Shown piece by piece: positions 9,966 through 22,500 of a DNA stretch of 64,000 bases. The number at the start of each line of letters is the position of its first letter. Positions within the stretch are counted from its first letter, which is position 1. The notes under the pieces were generated by a model. It was not told where the DNA came from. It saw only the letters and a program-made list of their open reading frames with translations, and made no database searches. This DNA is from Parus major (taxonomy: Eukaryota; Chordata; Aves; Passeriformes; Paridae). The DNA lies in the NCBI RefSeq assembly GCF_001522545.3, contig NC_031769.1:71736864-71800863 (forward strand). The letters are read 5' to 3'. A program made the position numbers and the translations under genes.

Positions 9966-12900
9966 GTGAGTAGATCAACTTTCTGCAGCATGAGGACTAC
10001 CCACAGGGAAAGAGCAGATGTTTTCTTCAGGAGTGTCTAAAATGCTGAAAATGTCTTACAGATACTTTTTAGGGAAGGGGGAGTGGAGGGGCAGTGTCAG
10101 CAGAGCACTTTGGGGATATTTTTCTTGATGAGTTCAAAAAACCCACAACCCACTAACTTGCTGAAATCTAAACTTTTGATACACTATATATGACAACTAC
10201 TTGTGCATATTAAAAAATTAGCAATGCATGTGCTCCTTGGCAATACTGTTAGATATTATTCAGCTTTCCTTGCCATGTAAGAGTTACAATATAGCCTAAC
10301 TTTCATGCAGGTTGCTTTGCCACCTCTCCAGATAGAAGCTATCCCCCCTTTTTTTTTTCACATATGTGTTTGTCAATACATCTAATAAAAGCAACCCTGG
10401 TTATGAAGGATGAAAAAATAGGAGGTCCTTGTTACAGCTAAGAAGGAAGTACTAACACTATTTTTAAATTTTCTTTAGTGAATGTAGCAAAATTAGTGGG
10501 ATTTTTTTTATATGTGTTACAGGGGGAAGTGCAGCTCAGGGTTCAGAAAGACTGAGAGCTGAGGAAAATGTCCCTTTGGATATCTGTAGCAGTAAGACAA
10601 GTCAAAAGGCTTAAAGTGTAAGGATGCTTTCCAGAAGTGCTTCCAAACTACCTTGTCAGTCTAATATATGTAATCAGAGAGTCCCACAGAAAGCAAGGCA
10701 GAAAGCATAAAAGGTCAAACTGACCACTTGGTTCTGAAATAACCAGCAGAAAACAACTGAATGACATTTTGCCTTTTCACATGCAAGTAACATGCTGTCA
10801 CATCTGTTTAATTTCACTGCCTGAGCTTCAAAGAAAGAATGATGTATATGAACTAAAAGGAAATTGGTATCCCTTGCTGTTGTAAGGCAATGTGCATACA
10901 GCAGCAACTCACCTTGTCACAGATTTAAGTCATAGCTCAGAAAATGGAATGGTATTTTCTTAAAACACTTTCCATTTTCAGTAGACAGATTTACAACCAA
11001 TGTGTGAGTCTTGCTCTGATTTAAGGGATGAAAGTGATAAAACTAATATTTTAGTGAAACCACAGCAGGATTATGCTTCTTTGCTCAGTATTACACTAGC
11101 TACTTGTGCTAAAGATAAATATGGATAAAAAAGGAAGTGTAATACTTGTACTAGTTTTGGAGATGAGATCAAAAGATTTCTTTAATAAATTATACTGGTC
11201 ATAGTGATAAGAATTGCTAATGACAGATCTTTAAAAATCAGGCTTCAAATCTCTCTCCATATCTGAAATGATAATTTTATTCCAAAAATTGAGTGAACTA
11301 ATTAAATATTCAGAAATATTGTGTTATAATTTGTCTATGAATATTAAGAAATTCATTAGTAAATTATGTTAGTTGTTGAAAAAGGTATATTACTATTTAT
11401 ATATCAATCTGACAGATAAACATATTGTCCTGTCATTTGCATTTCTTTGTGTAGTAATGTAAATTCAAGAGAGAATTAAATATGTTTACGTCTAATGTAA
11501 TTTAATTTTCTATTAACAAATATTTGAACATTATACAGTTAAATGTCTGTGAAATAAATAATTCTTGGTTTGGGCTTTTTTACGTTAGGTAAACAAGATT
11601 GATTTTAAATGGAGAAATGTAATTGTATCAGTACTATTAATACTTGTACCTAAAACAGTTGCCAAGTCTTTTTTAACTTGATGGAGTGAGTTCAGCAATC
11701 AAAGTTTTTTTATATGCTTATTGTATGAACTAAGTAGAGGTTTTAATTTAAGAGATTGTCTTGTACCCATTATTGTAGAATATTATGCTGTGTGTGTAAC
11801 CGGTACATCTCACCTAAACACAAAAATAAGTTTGGTGATACAGTTTGTAGAGAAAATGTGGGGAGAAACACCTTTGCCATATACTTTGTACAGACCCATG
11901 GTAAAATTGCTTGAAGCTTTCAGAATTTTCACACTTGTCTGCAGAAGTGAAAATTCTGTAAAGGCTGTCCTCATCTCCAGAAAGCAGCCCATGTACAGGA
12001 CTTGTGCTCTCCTCTCACCTGGCTGTTGCTCCACAAGGATGCTGATCTCAGCATGGTACTGGCAGAGACGCCCTCTCATCATGGGATCAGCCAATAACAA
12101 TGATTTCATTCCCTGACCTATCCACCAAACAAAATGTAATAACTGAAGCCCACCAGTTTAAATGTCACCACCCATAATGCTGCTGAAAGGACTGTACAAC
12201 TTAATTCTGACATTCGCTTATCTCTGGCATCAGCACACGGTTTCTGAATCTGCACATCGTGGGTTGCAAGGAATCTACTTGCAGAAGCGTTTGAGAAGTA
12301 AAGCCACATAGTAACAGGACTGAAATTTTCTCTGAGGATGAATTTGTGCAGGAGATATCATAGAAGAAAACTGGGGTACATAGGCTAGATTATAAGACAA
12401 TTCAGATAAATAAATGTATGTGTTTCTTCCATGCAGTCAGAACTATTTAACTTCAGAAGGTAACTGAAGCAAAAGAGAAAAATGTGTCTCCCACTCATAT
12501 CAGAATGCCTTCTGAATTTCTAAGGCTTGCAGCAGGTGTTACATGTAAATATTATCTGCAGAAACACTAATATTTGAACATGAATAGAGATGCCCAAGAA
12601 AAAAACTAACTGCATTCTGTATATGAGTGAGGGAGTTTATAAAAATCATATATAGGAATAAATCCAAAATTTTGCTAAAAGTGGTAGGAGGAGAAGGAAA
12701 ATAAAGCAAAGGTAAATGAACAGAAAGTATTTTTGCAAAAACAGTCAGGGTAATTTCTCTCCTTACCTTTTAACCATATAGGAAATTGCTGAATGTTAAA
12801 AGACAAGTTATTTTCCTGGCTTTCAGTGACTCGTCATGATAAAAAATACCCCAGTGGCATTGAGGACTACTTGCTGAGCATGACTGAACAGGAAAAGAGT

Positions 12901-14476
12901 ATCTTGATCTAATCATCCTATGTGTCTGCAGCGCAAAATCCTAGCAAAACTGAGATTTGGTTACTTTTGGAAAAAAGTTGCTAGCTTCAGGAAAAAGGAA
13001 AAAATGCTGGATGTATACTGCAGCCCAGAAGAAAACTCAAAATGTTTTAGAAAAAGAATATTTTTTAATACACCGTATGTGATTTTATTACAGAAATATC
13101 AGGAAGTGAGGTATGGTATTTATAATCTCTGCAGTCTTGGGAAGATTACAAAATGACATGGGTGGCGTTGTTGTCATCCCATACAGCGCCACACAGAGAC
13201 TTGGTCTCAGTTACAGAGTAGTTCTGTGTCAGAGCCAGGGATCAAATGGGCCCTCCACTTTCCCAGTTCTCCAATTTCTCTGTATGATTATATCAATGTT
13301 CATAAAAATATGTTAATCTTGAATACTTAAATAACACCATCAATAACCACAAATATTTCTCAGAAAGTGAATTTCTGCAACTGCAAAATGGAGTGCTTCA
13401 AGTGATGGCCAGTGTATTTCTTTGCTAGTGAAATTCAAACTTCTATAATTAAATTTCATCATTTTTAGTAGTAAAAGTAATAGCAGCATCAAGACAACAT
13501 CACTTTGGATTCTGTTTCTTAATCTCAGAAAATAATTATTTTTTATGTTATCTCCTTATTTGCAAATGTCAAGGAGGTATAGGTAAGTACAGGTTTTCTG
13601 TATGTTGGATGATGTTCAGGTTGCTTGGTCCGACCACCTTCATGGAAATTCTGCCTATATTGATACTGCAGTTTTGGGCCATGCACGCTGGTATTCAAGG
13701 ATTCCACTTTCTGAAAAACACTGACTACATCTTGCCATTGTACATAATTATGTTGAGAAAGAGATCCTAAAGCACTTATCCAGACTCAAAACAGGATCTT
13801 CATAAATTACACCTAAGAAGAGATTCTATGAAAAAGAGAAAATTGTGGATAATACATTCTTGTTTGGGGATGGAAACATTAGGCCTTTTCATCATTTTAA
13901 ACAAATTACACAACAGCTCTCAGAAGGAGATTATCTGAATTTAAGTATTTTTCAATAATAATTTAAGTCAATTAATGATGTATACAAGCCTTCTGGCAAC
14001 ATATACAGACATAATTAGATTTAGCCATTACTTTCAAAAAAATATGATCTATTATATTGATAATCAGTGGTGCAGAATTTGACATTTATACTTTGGCACG
14101 TCTTAAAAAAGAATTCAATAAAATATCAAGTTGTATAAAAAGTGTTCAATAAAGAAAATCTAAAAATATAATGATCTAAAAAACTCAGCTTAAGATCTTA
14201 CTAAAATAATTGGATTTTATTTCCTCTGTACTCCATCATTCAATATTAGCTCCTACGGAGATGAGGCAAAGGAAAACAGGTCTGAGTTGGGTATAAGGGT
14301 GAAGTTAATCCCATTGCTTCTGTTTTGAAAGAAAAAATAGGCACAGAACAAATTAAATTTAGCATTTTAAAATACAGCAGTTATAAGTTCTGTATGATTT
14401 GAAAGTTTCAGTAAACTACTCACATCTGATTTTAACAGATAAAAATAGACCCAGTTTATAAACAGAACTGTTATAT

Positions 14477-14479
14477 ACG

Positions 14480-14512
<33 letters not shown>

Positions 14513-14513
14513 T
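14477..14513. repeat. TACA/(AT)n microsatellite
   Basis: ACGTACATACATACAT runs into an uninterrupted AT dinucleotide run. Confidence 0.92.
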
Positions 14514-16453
14514 CATCTTCATGCATGTATACATGCATCTAGAGACATAAACCCAAGCATAACTCATGCAAATTCTAGAGAAAAAATAATTAAATATTTG
14601 TACAAAGCAATATATTACAATGGGTTTGCTGAAATTTATAGTGCTCTATTATGGCTGAATTTTTCTGCTTACTTTGTTGTTTATTGCAATACTTTTACAT
14701 GGTTTGCATTATTCTTTGTCACTATTTTCCATACTAGTGGATTTAAAAATCAAGTTTGTAGTGGGAAGTTATTGCTCTTCCTTCTTATTTTTAAGTCATA
14801 GATGCTGGTTGTAGGTAATCTCATGGAAATAACTTTTCCTGTGTAAAGGGAAAAAAATCAGAAAAACATACTTATTTCAAAAGGAAATTCTTGTAGTTGT
14901 TTAAACTATTTGTCAGGAGAGCTGTTTGTGTTTGTGTTGCATTCCAGAACCTGTATTCAGAACAAGTAATATTTTGCAATATGACTGGTCCCACTGAAGC
15001 CAGTGAAATTACTTTTGTGCATTTCCCTTACCCCAAGTAAAAATGAGTGCTGAATCTGTATTCTTATAATGAAGCTATCTGATAAAAAAAAAATTCTATT
15101 TTCCTCAGAGTAAACATAAAAATATTAAATTACAAAAAACAGTTTCCCATTTCCTGGAAGATTTGCAGTAATCCTTACATTTGCTTCCCAAATATAAAAG
15201 GTAATTTCATTGTTAATGGGAATTCAGACTTGTAGGAAAAATGGATTTCTATCTAAAAAATAATGTAGTCTCTTCATTCCTTCCTGTTTTCTGCAATCCA
15301 TGGATTATGAAAAATTGAGCTTGATCTTGATTTTAATGGCTTTAAATTTGTGTTATGTATGACTCCTTTCCTACTCAAGACCAGCTACCTGGTTGGATTT
15401 ACATATATTCTAAAGTAAGAAAATAAGTAAAATTCCTTGTATTGTAAATAAAATTAATTAATCTCTTCAAGTTCCTTCATAGAATTTGAATGACACTAAA
15501 GGTAATTGTTCTTTGTGCAGTAGTAAGAATAGAAGCAGTAGTAATAAGCTGAAAACTAGCACATTACTTGAAGTACTGATATTGTGATATTGTAATTACA
15601 TTTGTCACATTTTGATAAAATTCAAGCTTCTGGTACTGCCTGCTCTTCCAGTTAGTGTCTTCTTGAAAAATCTACTTATGGTACCAAAACATCCCTGCAG
15701 TAAGCAAAAAGACTTTCAAATAAAAAAAAAAGAAAAAGTTTTGTTTAATGTACCTATAATCACTTTTATAGGCAATTAAAAAGAAGAAAATCTCAAAAAA
15801 GTTGGTATAGCTGCTCTCAGCTACCATCAGCTAAAAAAATATACTGGTTGAGAATCTTTCCCTGAAGGTTTCATTCAGGAAAGGGAAAAAAATAACTATT
15901 TAGCTCAAAAGGGGGGGTGAAATAGGAAGTTGCTAGACTGCACCACAGACTGAAGTCTTTGGCCAAAAAAATCCAAAAAAAGCCCCAAAAATTATATTAA
16001 AATATGCTCATCCCTATTGATTGGTTGAATCTAAGAGATAATGGTTTAGGAACATGCTTAGTGCTGCACATTCAGAAACATAAATGTGAGCACTACTAGA
16101 ATGAAAGATTTAGAACTTCTGAAAATGATACTCACTCTAAAAATTTATTTCCCATTGGAATTTATGCTCAGGAAATTCACATTCACATTTCAGAGCAAAT
16201 TTCCTTCACACATCCCTACAATATAGTTCCAAAGAATTTAGAAAATATAGGATAAAGAAAAATTAAAATAAACTTTTCAAATACAAAAAGGCCCTCTATG
16301 GTTTTTTTCTGTGTCCCATGTGTTGAGACCATAGTTCAGAGCACTCCCCAAACAAAAAGCCTACAGGCTGAATAGTTTTTTAACTACTTTATGTTTGCAA
16401 AGCAGTTATACGATTAAATAGAGAACTGCGCTGCTATATACAGACATAGGTCT

Positions 16454-16493
16454 AAGGAAGGAAAGAAGGAAGGAAGAAAGGAAAAAAGGAAGG
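16454..16493. repeat. GAAG-type purine tract
   Basis: Imperfect GGAA/GAAG repeat, purine-only on the + strand. Confidence 0.85.
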
Positions 16494-16788
16494 CTTCCTC
16501 TCCAAGAAGAGTGGATTCACAAAGCTGAAGCAGCATAAACATTTCTGGATTGCTTATTTTGAGATCATTTAAAATGCAATACTGTGGGTAGCTACAATAA
16601 AAATAGGACCAAAATCAATGTCGTCGTTTATCTCCTTTCTTCGCAAATAGCATCAGAATCAATATTTTTTACAGACTGAAAGCTGAAATATGAAAGAAAA
16701 TACTCTTTAGAGGAACATAAATGAGGGGACGGTGTGGTAGAATGGAGAAAGAAGAGTCACGTTAATTTTCTGCTTCCTTCACCTCTAG

Positions 16789-16806
16789 TTAATTGGCACT
16801 AATTAA
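16789..16806. promoter_or_regulatory. Paired homeodomain-type TTAATT sites
   Basis: TTAATTGG and CTAATTAA lie within 18 bp, with another TTAATT at about 16762. This matches homeodomain-factor recognition cores. In AT-rich DNA such motifs are frequent by chance. Confidence 0.22.
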
Positions 16807-16984
16807 ACTTCATGCTAGTCAGCCTGTGAGTTTAGTAGAAAATTTTAAAAATCATGAAATTCCATTGCCTGTGATGAAAACATACATTTGTGTATACGTG
16901 TATCTGTATCTGTGTCAATATAGTTTTATTATTATTTTGATATAATTTTAGACACAGAGGTTAGATTCAAAGATTTAGGAATCT

Positions 16985-17060
16985 AAGTATACTTATATCT
17001 CTCTATATATCTACATATCTACCTACATAGGTATATATGTAGGTATATATGTAAATCTAT
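16985..17060. repeat. TA/CTA-rich low-complexity segment with palindrome
   Basis: TATC, CTAC and TATA units, including ACCTACATAGGTATATATGTAGGTATATATGTA, which is strongly self-complementary and could extrude a hairpin. Confidence 0.75.
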
Positions 17061-17328
17061 AATGTGTAATGACTAATAGAGATTTTTTTGTTTGCTTTTT
17101 GTTATTTAAGTGCACAGCATGTCTGTTATGAAAGTCATGCATATACTTGCATTGTAAGTTCTCCAGAGCTATATGTTATATTTACTAATAGCTAAAATAA
17201 TATTCTTATGTGCTCTGAGTTGAGGAGGCCTTTACAGGTAATTTTCAGTTTTTATTCTATAACATCAGACCTAGAGTGGTAAGTACCAGAGAAAAACACA
17301 GAAAAACATCTGCTCTGTCTATGCTGCC

Positions 17329-18340
17329 ATTCTAGAATCAGAATTGTTTGGACTAGAAAAGAACTTCGAAGTTTGATCTCCCTGCCATGGACAGGAGCAC
17401 TTTCCTCTAGATCAGGTTGCTCAAAGCCCCTTCCAACCTGGCCTTGAACTTTTCCAGTGATGGAATATCCACAAATTCTCTGGGCAATCTGTTCCTGTGT
17501 CTCAACGGCTTTGCTGTAAAATATCTCTTCCTCATGTGCAACCTAAACCTTCTCTTTCAGTTGAAAGTCATTAGCTCATATTGAGTTTTTCATCTGTCAG
17601 TTCCATCAAGTCCTTATCAGCACAGCTGCTCTCAATCTCTTAATCCCAGAGTCTGCAGTGATGCTGAGGATTTACCCAGCCCACGTGCAGCACCTTGGAC
17701 TTGGCCTTGTTGAACTTCATGAGATTTGCATAGGCATGTTCCTTAAGTCTGTCAAGGTCCTTTTGGATGGCGTCTCTTCACTCAGGTGTATTAGCTGCAC
17801 TACAAAGCTTGGTGTCATCTGCAAACTTGCTAAGTGTGCAGTCTTTCTCACTGTCTGTGTAGTTTAAAAGGGCATTAAATACCATTGGCCCCAGCAGAAA
17901 ACCTTGAGGGACATCACTCTTTACTGGTTTCCACTTGGACACAGACATTGACCGTAAATCTTTGAATGAGGCCATATCAGTGTAACAGTCTAACCACCAA
18001 ACCTGTATGACTCCAATTTAGCAGCATGACTGCTGTGGGGGATCATATCAAAGGCCTTTCAGAAGTCCAGGTACATAGTATCAGAAGGTACCTTGTCCAC
18101 TGATGCAGTCAGTCCATCACTGAAGACCATGAGATCAGTCAGAATTTGCCTGTGGGACAGACGTGTTTGCTGTCCCTAATCACCTCCTTATCTTCCATAT
18201 GCTGTAATACATCTTGCAGGGTGATGTGTTTCATAATTGTACCAGGTACAGAGAGGAAACTGACTGGCTGGCAGTTCCCAGGGTCCTCCAGCAAATCAGC
18301 CCCAATTCATTCTTTCAAGATTTCTACAAAATAATTCCAC
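17329..18340 (-). mobile_element. CR1 LINE, 3' part of ORF2 plus 3' UTR (minus strand)
   Basis: The 3' end lies at 17329-17346, where the minus strand reads CAATTCTGATTCTAGAAT, a degenerate CR1 ATTCTRTG-type end. At 17778-17975 the minus strand keeps an open frame with reverse-transcriptase motifs: DVPQGFLLGPMVFN, then KFADDTKL, the FADD version of the catalytic YXDD box. Upstream, to about 18340, antisense RT phrases such as TTTCAGAAGTCCAGGTACAT continue. The element is 5' truncated at roughly 1 kb and carries frame damage, so it is dead. The 5' boundary is approximate. Confidence 0.9.
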
Positions 18341-19470
18341 TTCATTCAACAAATTTGTTTTGAGGCAAAAATTCCATGAAAGAGGAACTTTTGACTAAGT
18401 CACATTAATACAATTACTTAGTATGACTAATTGGCAACTTTCAGTGAATCACCCGTGCACTTTGTACCTCACTACAAGCACTGACAACATTCACACCCTC
18501 AGAAAATTTAAGCAATTACTTCAACATGGAGTTTTAAGCTTCCCTTTCTGTTTTCACCTCAAGGAGCAAAGGTTTAGGAAACCTGAAACCTTTTTGCTAC
18601 AATGGAGGTTTTGGAATTCTTCATCCTTACTGTATGGTCATCTAAATGATCAGCCCCAAGGTAAACAATACCTCTGTTAACTTTAATTTAAATGTCCGTT
18701 TACAATGCAAATAAAAGTTGACTTATGCCTACTTTGCTTAATTGGTCCTGAAGTTCAGTTTTATCCTGATAATTGAAAGGTTGAATGATGTGAGCATGCT
18801 CCCTTTAAACAGAAATTTCCATCCCGGTGACCACTATCAAGTATCTAAAGAACAGGAAGGACAAGGAAAACATAGACATGTTTTTTGGTTTTTTTGCAGG
18901 TCGTCTGTAATAGTAAATTCTAAGCCACACTGAAGGAAGCATGAGGGTTCCAGCATTGCCACAGGGCATCCAAGATTTCTTTTTCTGTTTATAAAAAAGA
19001 CAATGGAAGATGTTAAGATTTAAATATACGGTAGTCATAGGACTAAGTCACCATCTTCATATGCAAGCAATTGTTTTCCTATGTGTGGTTGACAAATAGC
19101 ACCACCAATCCCACTCAGAAAAAAAAAGAATTGTTATTTGCCCTGAAATATAAAGGTGTTCGTCTTTGAAGGCAGCATGTTTTGTAACACTTTTCCTCAA
19201 AAAATGGAATGATGACGTATGTTATGTTAAACAGTTGAGACTGGAAATTGATTTATCTTAACAAATCTTAATGCTCCACCAGTTATATTCGTTAATGGTA
19301 GGACTGGATATTAAAACTTCTAGGATACCTCACTGAGAATTTTGAAAGTATTTTTCATTTGTTTTACTGTCTACAGCCCTCTGAAACTGCATGCAAAAGA
19401 TATTCTGACACAATCACTGTAAAAAACCTCCATATTTAAATGCAGAAACATAGCTATGCTTTCCTTAATT

Positions 19471-19500
19471 ATATGTGTGTGTGTATATATATACACATGT
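19471..19500. repeat. (TG)n(TA)n compound microsatellite
   Basis: TATGTGTGTGTGTATATATATACACATGT, partly palindromic. Confidence 0.9.
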
Positions 19501-22500
19501 ACCTGTGGTCATAAATAAGTGCAATTAAGAAGTCAAAGCTCTTACTTGTGAGAGTCATGTACATTATAATTTCATTGAGTTCATCTTGTACTGAGCAGGA
19601 GTACCACAAAATCCCAGTAGAAAATATGTATGAAGCCAGTTACAAAAATGATTACCTGCCAGAATGGCGGCAGAATTATAACTTTTCTGACATGTATTTC
19701 TTTTCAGATTGTGTACCCCTCCCTAGGGTGTAGCTTTACTGCCCACTTGTACAGCAGCAACTGTACATTCAGGTCTCCCTGTGTTTCTGCTGTGATTTGA
19801 GCTGGGGGACTACCGAGTTTTTGTGGCCAGAGGGACTTCTTGATCTGAGGAGAGCAGAGGAAAGGGTTCAGAGGTTTCTGAGTTGATTCTCAACTTCTGA
19901 TGGAAGTGAGGAAAAAGAGGGTGGAACCTTCCACTAAAAGATGATCAGCAAAAAATTCCTTTCCCCATGTTCTGGAGACCAAACTGGTTTATCAGGTACA
20001 AGAAGAGATGCTTCCCCTACTCCAAGTCTCCCTGACCTGTTGTCCAAAAGAATTAATGTCACCATCATGTTTGTCTTAACACTTTATTGATATTGAATAA
20101 TGGGAAAGAGTTGGAAGGGTGAGGGTAATTACTAATGTCTGTACTCCATCAGTAGGAGAACTCCAGAGAAAGAGGAGGATTGGGCTAAGCATAGGATCCC
20201 ACCTGGCCTAGGTACATGCACCCATGTCACTGGATATCCATATCTTTCTGTCCTATTGGAGCAGTCATTAATAAGGAGAGTTATATCCTCCTCTATCACA
20301 TTCATTCCCAAGGACACTGACTACTTGGCAAAAATTATAACTAATAACTACTAGAAATATTGTTAATATTTCTGCATTCCCTGACATGGAAAATAATACC
20401 TATTTCTTAAAGTCAATTATTATTCATATATTAGACACTGAACCCAGGTCTAATAAAACAACACAGCAGTATCTAGATGTCTCTGGATTCACTGGTTTAA
20501 GTGGGTTGTTCTTACCCTGTAAGTTCTGCAAACTTCTCAGGAGCCTGTTTCTAAGAAAACTGCACAAAAATCTGTAGTCAAATTACAAAGAGTTTGAAAT
20601 TTGTCATACAGAATTGCACTTTCCCCATGGAAAATATTTATAGTATCTGTAATCTGTAGTAATTGTAAAAAGGAACAATTTAGAACCATGTGTCTACTGC
20701 ATTTTCAACAGATTAGAGGTTTATAAAAAAATATATATATGTGGCCTAGTAACCTTGTTTTGGTGAGATCATAGGCTGCAAAAAAAGGGAGAGATTATAA
20801 AAGAACAGGTAGTGGAGAATTTTTATTCATACTTTGTTGGGATATTGATATCACTAAGAAATCCAAAGGACAAAAGAATAATCAGCAAGGCACAGACATT
20901 GTAGTTTTAAAGGGCATTTGAACCCTTCTGGTTTTAATATTATCTACTAACAAGTTCAAAACTTTGCATGGATGTGATCCTGCATTTTTTAAGTTCATGT
21001 TTTGCCTTTGACTCCATCTTTGATAAGTGTAACCAAATAATTTTATATTTGAATTTGAAGTCCTGTTAATTTACAGGTGCAATGTACAATATACAGGGAG
21101 AATGTAAACAGTCATAGCTTATTGCTCTGAAAAAAATATGCACTGGCTTGAACAACTCATTTTTGATTGAACTCAGACTACATACTGAATGTAAATCTTG
21201 AAGCAAGAAATACTAGAACATGAGAAAATTATAAAAATAATTATGAGGACATAACATTCATTGTAACAGTATAGTTCTTTCTCATGGATCTGAAACAATA
21301 CAGTTGGTTTATTAGAGACCAGACAAATTAGTATTCCTGTGGTGCCCCTCAGAAATTGCCAATTACCAGTCAGTAATTACAACAAAGTATTTCAAAGTGT
21401 TCTATGACAGCAATCAAGTATAAGCTTCAGGTAAACAACAGAAGTGCACACAGTTCTGATGGTAAGCTCATCATGGTCTAGCTGAATATTCCCATGGACA
21501 TCAGTAACATTTAGATCCAATCTTTATAAAGAGAGGAAATATTGTCACAGTCATTAAAAAGCCAAGCAGAGGACTTGAGAGCAGCAAAGGGATAGAAAGG
21601 GCAGAATGCACTGCACAGCCGAGCACCAGCTTGTTCAGAGTGCCTGAGGTTCCTGACCCTCACCAGGCTCCACAAGCTGGGCAATAGTCATAGGATGGAC
21701 ATGGTCAACTGTTGCACAATCAGGACTAATGCTAAGCTATTAAAAATTTTTCCTTTCCAGTCTCTTCACATCCTTCCCCCTGCATAGGGATTGGTGTGTG
21801 CACAGAATCCACACTGTTTAAATAATGTCCATGTTATAAAATGTGAATTGATAGATGACAGTAAATGACAAAGCCAATTAGAATATATTATGTGAACAAA
21901 ACTATTTGGATCTATTTTTTTTAAATGTATTCTCTTTTGCGCAGAAGTAATCGGTATTCAAGCAAACAAGTGGAATCAAATCCATGTTACTTTCAAGGTA
22001 AATGTCAGACAAAACAGGATTGCAAAATGCCAACAGATAGTGATTTCTGATACAGCAGAGGATAATGTTAGATGAAAACACTGGTAATATAAAGAGATTT
22101 CTTTCTCCATCAGCTGGGAGGGAAAGGGAAATTATCTTGTTCTGCTACCAAAATGAGATTGAAATATAATTTTAGTATAACTTGAAATCAGTATAATATT
22201 GTGAACATGGTGGTTATAGAAGTAGTAAATTCCTTTATTAAAATAGAATAATAGATTGAAAAAATTTCTATACATGAGTACCACATAACAAGAACAATAG
22301 ACAAAGACAAATTAGACACATGGCTAAAATTTTTGGTTTAAAAATTCAGATTCAAATGTATACATTAGCAATGTGTTGAAGAAGTCATGACTTTAGAAGG
22401 TATTAGAATGTATATGTTACTGAAAAAAAATTCATTAAAAGATAGAGGCTGAGGCAAAGTGGAAAAACTACAGAAATGCAACAGAAACTTAACTGCAAGC

